A stretch of DNA of 64,000 nt from Maricaulis sp048270095 (GTDB lineage: Bacteria > Pseudomonadota > Alphaproteobacteria > Caulobacterales > Maricaulaceae): assembly GCF_048270095.1 (NCBI RefSeq), contig NZ_JBLWTL010000005.1, positions 89,493 to 153,492 on the forward strand, written 5' to 3'. The notes beneath the pieces were generated by a model that made no database searches, was not told the origin of the DNA, and saw only the letters and a list, made by a program, of their open reading frames with translations. The translations under genes were made by a program, and so were the position numbers. Below are positions 1 through 8,409 of the stretch, one piece after another. Each line of letters begins with the position of its first letter. Within the stretch, counting starts at the first letter, position 1.

Positions 1-497
1 CCCATATTCGACAATGCGCCACCGAAATTCGGCGTCAGCAGTGACCAGCGGTAGAAGACGCGGACCAGCACGATGTCCCCGGCCTCGCCCGGGTCCCAGC
101 CAAAACTGGCATTGTCGAGCGTGCCGTCCGGCAGGACCGGACTGCCTTGGTCAACAGTGTCGAAGCCCTGGAAGACGCGAACGTCAAATTCCAGCCGGTC
201 GCAATCACCAACGACTTCGATACGGGCGCAGACTTCATCCTGAAAGCCTTCGCGAGTCATGCCGGCGGCCTGCGCCTGGCCGGTGCGGATCTCGCGGGCG
301 GTTTCGAGCACAGCATTTTCAAGCACTGTGCTGGTGAAGAATACCGCGGCAATCTCGATCATCGCGAAGAGCAGGAAGAAGAAGGGCGCTGCCACCAGTG
401 CGAACTCGACGGCAGTCGCTCCGGAGCGATCGCGCCGTGCGCGGCGCAGCAGCCGCAGCAGCGGCTGGCCGGAAGTCTTCGACGTCGGGCAGCTCAT
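1..497 (-). CDS. TadE-like minor pseudopilin, 3' end outside window
   Basis: The frame opens at ATG 497-495 and reads off the left edge without a stop, so the C-terminus is missing (165 codons visible). A basic N-terminus is followed by SGATAVEFALVAAPFFFLLF: a Gly26-Ala27 prepilin-like processing site, Glu31 at mature position 5, then one hydrophobic helix to about residue 54. TadE/TadF/TadG pseudopilins have this arrangement; they are processed by the Tad prepilin peptidase and act in pilus assembly at the inner membrane. The gene lies 40 bp downstream of the small minus-strand gene at 538-990, so the two are probably cotranscribed. TadE versus TadF or TadG cannot be settled from the visible part. 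Confidence 0.8.
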   Translation of the reverse strand, partial: MSCPTSKTSGQPLLRLLRRARRDRSGATAVEFALVAAPFFFLLFAMIEIAAVFFTSTVLENAVLETAREIRTGQAQAAGMTREGFQDEVCARIEVVGDCDRLEFDVRVFQGFDTVDQGSPVLPDGTLDNASFGWDPGEAGDIVLVRVFYRWSLLTPNFGGALSNM

Positions 498-537
498 ATT
501 CGTGACTCCACAGGATGAAGGTATGGATCGTGTGCCG

Positions 538-990
538 TCAGGACGGGTCGCTGACGGCCGCTTCCACGATGGCCAGGCGACTCGATTGCCCATCCGTCAG
601 CTGGGTTGTGCGTCCGAAATCATCGCCAACCCGAGGCACTTCATCGCAGGTTTCCGCACAGGAAAAGGTTGAGCGCTCCGCCCCTCGATACAGCGCCACC
701 TGGTTTTCGGTCGGATTGGTGACCGCGATGTCGCGCGAATAGATCACCCGGCCGATGCGATCCATGGCAATGACATTGGTGCGGCCCTGCAGCCGTCCGG
801 TCAGGACCAGGGTGCGACCGTCATGGACGAGCGCATCAGCGATGGAAGGATTGCCGATAATGATGGCCGAGGCTTCGCCGGGCAGGCGCACGACTTGTGC
901 ATGCTCGACAGCAATCGTCAGATCCTCGGCGAGCGCCGGTGCGCTGCAGACGAGGGCGATGGTCATGATGGATGCAAATCGGCAGATCAT
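538..990 (-). CDS. Small secreted protein with pilus-assembly (CpaC/RcpA) N-terminal domain
   Basis: 150 aa. Residues 1-21 form a signal peptide ending ALA. Residues about 23-90 match the pattern of the N-terminal domain of CpaC/RcpA secretins (VRLPGEASAIIIGNPSIADA, then LVLTGRLQGRTNVIAMD), but no secretin domain follows. The rest is short, with two cysteines in CAETC. Stand-alone proteins of this type occur next to tad loci, and a periplasmic role beside the secretin is the natural inference. It is transcribed divergently from pilA and is followed by the TadE-like gene. The start at 990 has a GGAG-like sequence 7 bases upstream. Exact function is unknown. Confidence 0.75.
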   Translation of the reverse strand: MICRFASIMTIALVCSAPALAEDLTIAVEHAQVVRLPGEASAIIIGNPSIADALVHDGRTLVLTGRLQGRTNVIAMDRIGRVIYSRDIAVTNPTENQVALYRGAERSTFSCAETCDEVPRVGDDFGRTTQLTDGQSSRLAIVEAAVSDPS

Positions 991-1149
991 GGAGGCGCTC
1001 CGTGGGCACGGGTGATCCGTGTATGACCCATCATCTCGCGCGCGTCTGAATCTTTTCTAAACGCTGATGCAATTGTTCGAATGGAAATCAAAGCGCCAAT
1101 ATTGTCATTTGGTTTACTATAGCGAGCACTTGCTGATATATAGATTTTG

Positions 1150-1164
1150 TTAATCACGATTATT
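1150..1164 (+). promoter_or_regulatory. Possible CtrA-like box upstream of pilA
   Basis: TTAA-TCACGAT-TATT differs from the CtrA consensus TTAA-N7-TTAA only in the second half-site (two mismatches). It lies 114 bp before the pilA start in an unusually AT-rich stretch (about 1070-1170). In Caulobacter pilA is a direct CtrA target. The site is seen in the sequence; its function is inferred. Confidence 0.35.
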
Positions 1165-1263
1165 TACTGGATGGAAATTCTTCTCGTGTCTATTGGTCAG
1201 CGTTCAGGAGGGGTCGGGACGGATCGTCTCCTGGTGGTGTGGACCTTTACGGGAGTAAAAAAA

Positions 1264-1422
1264 ATGAAAATGATTTCTCGCTTTTTCAAAGACGAATCTG
1301 GTGCAACTGCAATTGAGTATGGCCTCATCGCCGCTCTGATCGCGGTCGTGATTATCGGCGCTGTCACTGCGCTGGGCACCGAGCTTTCCGGTAATTTCGC
1401 TGCGATCACCGCCGCGATCTAA
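1264..1422 (+). CDS. pilA: Flp/Fap-type pilin PilA
   Basis: 52 aa. The major pilin of a type IVc (Tad/Flp) pilus. A 13-residue leader ending in ESG is followed by ATAIEYGLIAALIAVVIIGA: cleavage after Gly13, Glu at mature position 5, Tyr at position 6, and one hydrophobic helix. The mature pilin would be only 39 residues. ATG 1264 was chosen over longer in-frame starts because GGGAG lies 8 bases upstream and the leader has family length. A strong terminator follows directly, so pilA mRNA can be made in excess over the assembly genes downstream. CpaA at 1582 is the likely processing enzyme. Confidence 0.97.
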   Translation: MKMISRFFKDESGATAIEYGLIAALIAVVIIGAVTALGTELSGNFAAITAAI

Positions 1423-1450
1423 ACCGCACCCGAAATACCGGGTTAAAGCA

Positions 1451-1482
1451 AGGCCGCTCCGAAAGGAGCGGCCTTTGTTTTG
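1451..1482 (+). terminator. Rho-independent terminator after pilA
   Basis: A perfect 10-bp stem (AGGCCGCTCC / GGAGCGGCCT) closed by a GAAA tetraloop, then a T-rich run TTGTTTTG. It separates the abundant pilin transcript from the cpa genes. Confidence 0.93.
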
Positions 1483-1581
1483 TTTGATAGCCTCTGTACT
1501 GTGCAGATTGCCATTTTCGCCAACCTGCCATTAATGCTCTGCCGCTAGGCTGCCCCGATCTGCAGACCGGGGAATGAATTC

Positions 1582-2079
1582 ATGCTTGTTCAAATCGCCA
1601 GCCTGAGCCTTGTGGCGCTGCTTCTGTACGGTGCCTTCACCGACGCAACCCGCTTCATCATCCCGAACTGGCTGACAATCGCCGTCGCCGTGCTGTTTCC
1701 GGTTGCCGCGGTGCTGGCCGGTTTCGGTTGGGCCGATGCGGGCAATCATCTTCTGGCCGGATTGCTGGCGCTGGTTCTGGGCATGGCCCTGTTTGCACCC
1801 GGCTGGATCGGTGGCGGTGATGCCAAACTGTTTGCAGCAACGGCACTCTGGTTTGGATGGCCGGGTCTCGCCGGCTTCCTGATTCACACCGTATTGCTTG
1901 GCGGCGTTCTGGTCCTGGTGCTGCTCATTGCGCGCAAGGCGCTGCCGATGGCGGGTATCTCCCCGGAAAAGCTGGACGGAAGTGCGCTCGCACCAGCGGC
2001 ACCGGTGCCCTATGGCATCGCAATTGCGGGCGGTGCGCTGTGGAGTTTGCCGGCAACGGTCTTCGCATTTCAATTTTGA
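1582..2079 (+). CDS. cpaA: Prepilin peptidase CpaA/TadV (A24 aspartic protease)
   Basis: 165 aa. An integral membrane aspartic protease that removes prepilin leaders in the Tad system. The two catalytic aspartates are visible: Asp21 in FTDATRFIIPNW and Asp80 in the GGGDAKLF motif; a conserved PYGIAI segment is near residue 145. It has only the A24 membrane domain and lacks the N-terminal methyltransferase domain of PilD-type enzymes, as is usual for CpaA. Predicted substrates in the window are PilA and the TadE-like protein. It follows the pilA terminator by 100 bp and precedes cpaB by 116 bp. Confidence 0.95.
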   Translation: MLVQIASLSLVALLLYGAFTDATRFIIPNWLTIAVAVLFPVAAVLAGFGWADAGNHLLAGLLALVLGMALFAPGWIGGGDAKLFAATALWFGWPGLAGFLIHTVLLGGVLVLVLLIARKALPMAGISPEKLDGSALAPAAPVPYGIAIAGGALWSLPATVFAFQF

Positions 2080-2195
2080 AGCGCCGGAAAATACGCAGGA
2101 AATGCGGCAATGTTCGGATAGAATTAACGAGGCTTTGAGGAATTGGACGTCTCATCACGGATATATTCGTGTGCCTGAGAGGTTTGAAGCGTCCA

Positions 2196-3029
2196 ATGAA
2201 CGCGGTCCGTATTGCCATTCTTGTTGCCGCAGCCTTTGCTGCGATCGCCGTGGCATTCTTTGTCAGACAGGCGATGTCGCGCCCTGAAGCGCCGCAAGCG
2301 GTCGTGGTCGAAGAGCGCCCGGCAATCCGGATTCTGGCTGCGCGGCGCGATCTTGCGATCGGCGAACGAGTCGGCGCGGCGGACTTTTATTGGCAATCCT
2401 GGCCCGATGAGGCGATGAGCCCGGGCTATATCGCTGAAAACCGCGGTGCGGGAATTGAAGATTTTGCCGGTTCGGTGGTGCGCGCGCCGATTGGCGAGGG
2501 CGAACCCATTACCGGGCGCCGCCTGGTGCAGCCTGGCGATGCCGGCTTCATGGCTGCCGTCCTGTCGCCCGGAATGCGGGCGGTTGCGGTCCCGATCTCT
2601 GCCGAACGCGGCGCGGGCGGCTTCATCCTGCCAAATGACCGCGTCGATGTCATCGTGTCGTTCGAGGAAGATGTCGCAAGCCAACGCGGCACAATGCGGT
2701 CCTATGTGGCCCGCACCATCGTTGAGAATGCCCGTGTGCTTGCGATTGACCAGACCTATGGTGAGGGTGAGGAAAGTGTAGTCGGTGAAACGGCAACGCT
2801 GGAGCTGACCCCTGACCAGGCCCGGGCCGTGTCGCTGGCGGTCGCGCGTGGTGAGATTGCACTCGTCCTGCGCAGCCTGCTCGACAATGAGGGTGGGCCA
2901 GTCCTGCTCAATGGCGGCGAGGCTGCAGCCATGGGCCGAGAGGCTGATTCCGACAATTCCAGGCAAAGGAGTGTGACCCTGATCCGTTACGGACATTCAC
3001 AGACCGTTGTTCTGGCCGGCGATAATTGA
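2196..3029 (+). CDS. cpaB: Flp pilus assembly protein CpaB/RcpC
   Basis: 277 aa from ATG 2196. An N-terminal membrane anchor (residues about 5-23) is followed by a SAF-like domain (about 44-105: RILAARRDLAIGERV, then GRRLVQPGD) and the RcpC domain (VAVPISAERGAGGFILPNDR, VDVIVSF). CpaB is a periplasmic protein of the secretin complex. A GTG start 9 codons upstream is possible, but ATG gives a cleaner signal-anchor. The reading frame overlaps the region before cpaC by a few bases only, which fits a single cpa operon. Confidence 0.93.
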   Translation: MNAVRIAILVAAAFAAIAVAFFVRQAMSRPEAPQAVVVEERPAIRILAARRDLAIGERVGAADFYWQSWPDEAMSPGYIAENRGAGIEDFAGSVVRAPIGEGEPITGRRLVQPGDAGFMAAVLSPGMRAVAVPISAERGAGGFILPNDRVDVIVSFEEDVASQRGTMRSYVARTIVENARVLAIDQTYGEGEESVVGETATLELTPDQARAVSLAVARGEIALVLRSLLDNEGGPVLLNGGEAAAMGREADSDNSRQRSVTLIRYGHSQTVVLAGDN

Positions 3030-3040
3030 GGTCTGAGGTG

Positions 3041-4615
3041 ATGATCCGCTCAATATTCCTGTTCGCTGCCCTCGCGATGGCTGCGCCCAGCCTGGCGCAG
3101 GCGCCCGGTAGCGAGCGCGGAAATACGATGCAGGTCTATATCCGCGAACCGGGCAATGGCCCGGTTTCCGAGAGTCTGCTTCTGCCCCTGAGCAAGGCTG
3201 CCGTCATCAATCTGCCGGTCGATGCTGTCGATATTCTCGTGACCAATCCGGAAGTTGTACAGGCTGTGATCCGGACGCCGCGTCGGGCCTATCTGCTCGG
3301 TATTTCGGTTGGGCAGACCAATGCCTTCTTCTTTGATGCTGACGGTCAGCTGATCCTCGATCTCGACTTGCGCGTCGAGCGCGATCTGGGTCCGTTGCGG
3401 GAATCGCTCACCCGTTTCCTGCCCAATGCCCGCGTCACTGCCGAAGCCATGAATGACCATATTGTCCTGTCCGGCTCTGTACCGAGCGCCGTCGATGCCG
3501 ACACCGCCCTGAGCATTGCCCAGCGTTGGGTCGATGTGCCGGAGAACATCTTGTCGATGATCACGGTCGAGGGGCGCGACCAGGTGATGCTGAAAGTGCG
3601 CATTGTCGAAATGCAGCGCTCCATCGTGCGTCAATTGGGCGTCAATCTGAATGGCACGACCAATTTTGGCGAGTTCGCGCCGCCGGTGCGCGTGCAGCGC
3701 TACCAGAATATCAACGGGATCGACATTCCTGTCGTCGATTCAAACGGCAATAATGTCTTCGATACGATCAATGAAGGCTCCTATGCCAGCCAGACCACGG
3801 TGGGCACGGACAATGGCTATGGCGTCGCCGGGCGGGCCCTGGGCGGGCTGGTCATGGGCGGCACGTTGAATAATCTGGTCGACGGCGTCCTTCAGAGCTC
3901 GATCGGTGCAACCCTAAACGCACTGGAGCGTGTCGGCCTGGTACGCACACTGGCTGAGCCCAATCTGACCGCAATCACGGGCGAGTCGGCGAATTTCCTT
4001 GCCGGCGGCGAGTTCCCGGTTCCAACCGGCCGCGACCGCGATGGCAATGTGATCATCGAATACAAACCCTTCGGCGTCGGGCTCGGCTTCACACCCGTTG
4101 TCTTGTCCGAGGGGCGGATCAGCATGCGGATCTCGACCGAGGTGTCCGAGCTTTCCTCCGACGGCGCACTGGTCTTGAACCAGTCCGTCAGCACAGACGG
4201 CGCGGGCAACCAGATTGTGATCCCCGGCATGACGATCCCGGGGCTGACGGTCAATCGAACCGAGACCACGGTCGAGCTGCCATCGGGCGGCAGCCTTGTT
4301 CTTGCCGGCCTGATCCGTGAGGAGACCCGCCAGAATCTCGACCAGGTCCCCGGTATTGGCAATGTGCCGATCCTCGGTTCGCTCTTTCGTTCGCGCGACT
4401 TCCTCAACCAGGAGACCGAACTCGTCATTCTGGTCACGCCATACCTCGTCGATCCGACCAATCCCGCCGCCCTGGCGACGCCGGCGGACGGCTATGAAAA
4501 TGCCAATGAGATGGATGCCATGCTCTTTGGCCGCCTTAACCGGATCTACTCCGTGCCTGGCGCCGATACCGGCGAGCGGCGCTGGAATGGTCCCGTTGGC
4601 TTCCTGTTCGATTAG
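3041..4615 (+). CDS. cpaC: Outer-membrane secretin CpaC/RcpA
   Basis: 524 aa from ATG 3041, with GAGG 9 bases upstream. A signal peptide (residues 1-21, ending AQA) leads into a secretin N-domain (VINLPVDAVDILVTNPEVVQ), a BON-like segment (IVLSGSVPSAVDADTALSIA) and the C-terminal secretin domain, which ends with the family signature VPGIGNVPILGSLFRSRDF and ELVILVTPYLVDP. It forms the outer-membrane pore for the pilus. The stop overlaps a possible upstream GTG start of cpaD. The small protein at 538-990 shares the N-domain. Confidence 0.96.
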   Translation: MIRSIFLFAALAMAAPSLAQAPGSERGNTMQVYIREPGNGPVSESLLLPLSKAAVINLPVDAVDILVTNPEVVQAVIRTPRRAYLLGISVGQTNAFFFDADGQLILDLDLRVERDLGPLRESLTRFLPNARVTAEAMNDHIVLSGSVPSAVDADTALSIAQRWVDVPENILSMITVEGRDQVMLKVRIVEMQRSIVRQLGVNLNGTTNFGEFAPPVRVQRYQNINGIDIPVVDSNGNNVFDTINEGSYASQTTVGTDNGYGVAGRALGGLVMGGTLNNLVDGVLQSSIGATLNALERVGLVRTLAEPNLTAITGESANFLAGGEFPVPTGRDRDGNVIIEYKPFGVGLGFTPVVLSEGRISMRISTEVSELSSDGALVLNQSVSTDGAGNQIVIPGMTIPGLTVNRTETTVELPSGGSLVLAGLIREETRQNLDQVPGIGNVPILGSLFRSRDFLNQETELVILVTPYLVDPTNPAALATPADGYENANEMDAMLFGRLNRIYSVPGADTGERRWNGPVGFLFD

Positions 4616-4629
4616 TGGAGTATCCGATC

Positions 4630-5301
4630 GTGTCGAAACTCAGCGCAAAATGCCTCGTCATCGCCCTTCTGGGGTCGATGGTGCTGGCCGCCTGCTCCAC
4701 GACGACGCCGACTGGTCTTGGCCTGCCGCAACCGAGCGCGGTTGCTGAAACTTTCCGGGCCGACATGCCTGTTGATCCGCGCGATAATGGTTTGAGCTGG
4801 GCCCAGGAGGACATGCTCCGGGCCATCGCCACCGAGTACAAGGTGCGGGGCCACGGGCCGCTGGTGATCAGCTATCCCCAGGGCGCCGCCAATGAAGATG
4901 CCGCGATCGGCGCCATCGCCGCTTCGCGCACCTTCCTTTACGAGCAGGGGCTGGACTGGCGCCAGATTACCGGCGGCGCCTATGATGCAAGCCGGCAGGT
5001 CAATGCAGCGGTCATTTTCAGCTTTACGCGCTATCGCGCCATTGCGCCTGACTGCCCGCAGGGCTGGGAAAATCAGCGCCCCGATTTCGACAATCGTCAT
5101 TCGGCGCGTTTCGGCTGCGCACTCGCAACCAATCTGGCGGCCATGATCAGCGATCCGCGCGATCTCGTTGCGCCGCGCAATATGGATGCCTCCGATGCCG
5201 GACGCCGACAGACCATTCTCGACCGGTACCGGGCCGGGCAATCAACGACGAGCGAACGTAGCGAGCACGAAAGTGGCTCCGTTAGCAATGTCGGCAACTA
5301 G
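4630..5301 (+). CDS. cpaD: Pilus assembly lipoprotein CpaD
   Basis: 223 aa. A lipobox VLAAC puts the lipidated cysteine at residue 22 when GTG 4630 is used; GGAG lies 9 bases upstream of that codon. A GTG at 4615 that overlaps the cpaC stop is an alternative but gives a less normal signal peptide. The body matches the CpaD family (DMPVDPRDNGLSWAQEDML; FGCALATNLAAMISDPRDLV). CpaD is thought to act with the secretin at the outer membrane. It is followed by cpaE after 22 bp. Confidence 0.92.
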   Translation: MSKLSAKCLVIALLGSMVLAACSTTTPTGLGLPQPSAVAETFRADMPVDPRDNGLSWAQEDMLRAIATEYKVRGHGPLVISYPQGAANEDAAIGAIAASRTFLYEQGLDWRQITGGAYDASRQVNAAVIFSFTRYRAIAPDCPQGWENQRPDFDNRHSARFGCALATNLAAMISDPRDLVAPRNMDASDAGRRQTILDRYRAGQSTTSERSEHESGSVSNVGN

Positions 5302-5323
5302 TTGAGGGGCGGAAGGAGCGATC

Positions 5324-6874
5324 ATGGCTGACGCAAAACATGCCCTGAACAGGGACGCAATTCTGGACGGGGATGATCCCTTTCTCGATGCTTCGGATAT
5401 CGAGCGGCTGATGCTCGGCGAGGCGGCGCCGATGGCTGCGCAGGCCGCCGCGAAACCTGCCCCGGCGGATGTCGACAGGGGGAGCCGGCGTTTTGGTGCC
5501 GGCTCGACGCCCGAGGCCGATGAATTCCTTGATAGCTACCATTCGGAAACCCCGGCACCGGCACCGCAGTCGCAAAGCTCTCTCGACGCCGAATTCGCAG
5601 AGCTGCAGGACGAGTTCATGGCGAGCCAGGCCTCGATGCCGGCCGGCGAGGCCCTGTATGGTGAGATCGATCGCGAGATTGCCGATCAGCCGGTGCCGCG
5701 TATCTCGATCGCAGCCTTTTGCGAGCGCCCCGAAACCGGGGCGCTGGTGCATAACGCGGCCGGCGACCGCCGGCTCGCCAAGGCGCATATCGCGGTTGAG
5801 CTTGGCGGACTGCCTGCGGCCATCGAACGCTATCATGACGCGACCACGCCCAATCTCCTGATTGTGGAATCAGGCATGCGCGGGCAGGGCTTGTTCGAAC
5901 AGCTTGAGGAACTCGCCAGCGTCTGCGACCCGGACACCAAGGTCATCATCATTGGTGCTGCCAATGATATTGCGCTCTATCGTGAGCTGATGAAGCGCGG
6001 CGTGAGCGAGTATCTCGTGCCGCCGATGACGCCGCTTCACCTGATCCGCTCGATTTCGGACCTGTTTCTCGATCCCGAACAACCCTTTGCCGGCAAGACC
6101 ATCGCTTTCATCGGTGCCAAGGGCGGTGTCGGGTCTTCGACCATCGCGCATAATTGTGCCTGGTCCTTGTCGGAAGGCCTGCAGACCGATGCCGTTCTGG
6201 TCGATCTCGACCTTTCTTTCGGCACGGCTGGCCTCGATTTCAACCAGGACCCGGCCCAGACCCTGGGCGATGCGCTCAACGAACCGGACCGGCTGGATGA
6301 TGCATTGCTCGACCGGCTTCTGGTACGCTGCACCGAGCGCCTGAGCCTGTTCTCGGCGCCCGCGACGCTCGATCGGGACTGGGAGTTCACCCCGACGGAA
6401 TACGAAATGGTCCTCGACAAGGTCCGCCGCCAGGCGCCCTTCGTCGCGCTCGACCTGCCGCATCTCTGGCTGCCCTGGGTTCGCGATACCCTGCTTTCGG
6501 CAGACCAGGTCGTCGTCACCGTGACGCCGGACCTCGCCTCGCTGCGCAATGCCAAAAACCTGTTTGACCTGATCGCCGGCGCCCGCCCCAATGATGAGCT
6601 GCCCAAAGTCGTGATCAATATGGCCGGTATGCCGAAACGTCCGGAAATCCCCGTCAAGGATTTTGCCGATGCGCTGGGCACCCAGCCCGCGCTGGTCTTG
6701 CCATTCGAGCCGCAATTATTTGGCAAGGCAGCGAATAATGGCCAAATGATCCACGAGCTTGATCCCAAATCCAAGGCTGCGGACGGGTTCGCTCATCTCG
6801 CCGGACTGGTGACCGGGCGCACGGCAGGCCCGATGCGCAGGCGCTCCATCGTTTCGAAACTGTTCGGAGGCTAA
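5324..6874 (+). CDS. cpaE: CpaE/TadZ ParA-like localisation ATPase
   Basis: 516 aa. A variable Ala/Pro-rich N-terminus (about 1-130) precedes a receiver-like domain without an obvious phospho-acceptor (about 135-250) and a MinD/ParA-type ATPase domain with the deviant Walker A motif KGGVGSST at 266-273. In Caulobacter CpaE marks the pole for pilus assembly and recruits CpaF. GGAG precedes ATG 5324. It is tightly linked to cpaF (6-bp gap). Confidence 0.95.
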   Translation: MADAKHALNRDAILDGDDPFLDASDIERLMLGEAAPMAAQAAAKPAPADVDRGSRRFGAGSTPEADEFLDSYHSETPAPAPQSQSSLDAEFAELQDEFMASQASMPAGEALYGEIDREIADQPVPRISIAAFCERPETGALVHNAAGDRRLAKAHIAVELGGLPAAIERYHDATTPNLLIVESGMRGQGLFEQLEELASVCDPDTKVIIIGAANDIALYRELMKRGVSEYLVPPMTPLHLIRSISDLFLDPEQPFAGKTIAFIGAKGGVGSSTIAHNCAWSLSEGLQTDAVLVDLDLSFGTAGLDFNQDPAQTLGDALNEPDRLDDALLDRLLVRCTERLSLFSAPATLDRDWEFTPTEYEMVLDKVRRQAPFVALDLPHLWLPWVRDTLLSADQVVVTVTPDLASLRNAKNLFDLIAGARPNDELPKVVINMAGMPKRPEIPVKDFADALGTQPALVLPFEPQLFGKAANNGQMIHELDPKSKAADGFAHLAGLVTGRTAGPMRRRSIVSKLFGG

Positions 6875-6880
6875 CCCGTC

Positions 6881-8407
6881 ATGTTCGGAAAACGGGCTGG
6901 AGGTCCAAAACCGACGCCGGCACCGGCGGCACCGGCCCCGAAGCGGGCCGAGGCCCGCGCCGCGCCTGTTGCCAGCTCTGCGACCCGTACCGCATCCGAC
7001 ACAGCGGCGAATTCAGGTAGCAAGCTGGCCGCCAAACTGGCGCCGCAACCGGCTGCCAAGCCAGCCAACAAGCCGGCCGCCAAAGCCGTGCCGCGCACCG
7101 CACGTGTCGCGGCCGACCCGGTTGGTGGGCGGTCTGAAGAATATTACGCAATCAAGACGACGATCTTCAATGCCCTGATCGATACGATTGATCTGGGCCA
7201 GTTGTCGCGTCTCGACCAGGAGACGGCCGCGGAGGAAATCCGCGACATCGTCACCGAGATTATCTCGATCAAGAATGTTGCGATGTCGATCGCCGAGCAG
7301 GAACAACTGCTCCAGGACATCTGCAATGACGTGCTCGGCTATGGCCCGCTCGAGCCCTTGCTGGCCCGGGATGACATCTCCGACATCATGGTCAATGGCG
7401 CCGATGCCGTCTTCATCGAAGTCAATGGCAAGGTCGAGAAGACCAATATCCGCTTCCGTGACAATGCCCAGCTGATGAATATCTGTCAGCGGATCGTCAG
7501 CCAGGTCGGCCGCCGGGTTGATGAAAGCTCGCCGATCTGTGATGCGCGTCTCGCCGATGGTTCCCGGGTCAACGTCATCGCGCCGCCTCTGGCGCTGGAT
7601 GGCCCGACCCTCACCATCCGGAAATTCAAAAAAGACAAGCTGACCATGCCCGATCTGGTCAATTACGGCTCGATCACGCCGGAAGGCGCCAAGGTGCTCG
7701 CCGTTATCGGTGCCAGCCGCTGTAACGTGCTGATCTCCGGCGGTACCGGTTCCGGCAAGACGACGCTGCTCAATTGTATGACCGGTTTCATTGAACTCGA
7801 TGAGCGCGTCGTGACTTGCGAAGATGCCGCCGAACTGCAGCTTCAGCAGCCGCACGTGGTCCGTCTCGAGACCCGCCCGCCCAATCTGGAAGGCAGTGGC
7901 GAGGTCACCATGCGTGACCTGGTCAAGAACTGCCTGCGTATGCGCCCTGAACGCATCATCGTTGGCGAGGTCCGCGGGCCGGAAAGCTTTGATCTGCTGC
8001 AGGCGATGAATACCGGCCATGACGGCTCGATGGGCACGCTGCACGCCAACTCACCGCGCGAAGCCATGGCGCGGATCGAATCCATGATCACCATGGGCGG
8101 CTATAATTTGCCGACCCGCACGATCCGCGAAATGATCGTCGGTTCGATCGATGTCATCGTCCAGGCAGCGCGCCTGCGCGACGGCTCGCGCAAGATCACG
8201 CACATTACCGAAGTGATCGGCATGGAGGGCGATGTCATCGTCACCCAGGATCTCTTCCTCTATGAAATCCAGGGCGAGGATGATGATGGCGGCATTACCG
8301 GTCGCCATGTCTCGACCGGTATCGCGCGTCCGAAATTCTGGGACCGCGCCCGCTATTTCGGTCTTGACCGCGAACTGGCCGCTGCCCTCGACGCGTCGGA
8401 GGCCTGA
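6881..8407 (+). CDS. cpaF: CpaF/TadA pilus assembly/retraction ATPase
   Basis: 508 aa. A low-complexity Ala/Pro/Lys N-terminus (about 1-85) precedes the secretion-ATPase core. Walker A is GGTGSGKT at 287-294, followed by ETRPPNLEGSGEV and the Walker B/His-box region IVGEVRGPESFDLLQAMNTG ... GTLHANSPREA. It is the hexameric cytoplasmic motor that, with TadB/TadC, drives Tad pilus extension and retraction. GGAGG lies 9 bases before ATG 6881. The TadB start follows the stop by 2 bp, so coupling is likely. Confidence 0.97.
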   Translation: MFGKRAGGPKPTPAPAAPAPKRAEARAAPVASSATRTASDTAANSGSKLAAKLAPQPAAKPANKPAAKAVPRTARVAADPVGGRSEEYYAIKTTIFNALIDTIDLGQLSRLDQETAAEEIRDIVTEIISIKNVAMSIAEQEQLLQDICNDVLGYGPLEPLLARDDISDIMVNGADAVFIEVNGKVEKTNIRFRDNAQLMNICQRIVSQVGRRVDESSPICDARLADGSRVNVIAPPLALDGPTLTIRKFKKDKLTMPDLVNYGSITPEGAKVLAVIGASRCNVLISGGTGSGKTTLLNCMTGFIELDERVVTCEDAAELQLQQPHVVRLETRPPNLEGSGEVTMRDLVKNCLRMRPERIIVGEVRGPESFDLLQAMNTGHDGSMGTLHANSPREAMARIESMITMGGYNLPTRTIREMIVGSIDVIVQAARLRDGSRKITHITEVIGMEGDVIVTQDLFLYEIQGEDDDGGITGRHVSTGIARPKFWDRARYFGLDRELAAALDASEA

Positions 8408-8409
8408 GC

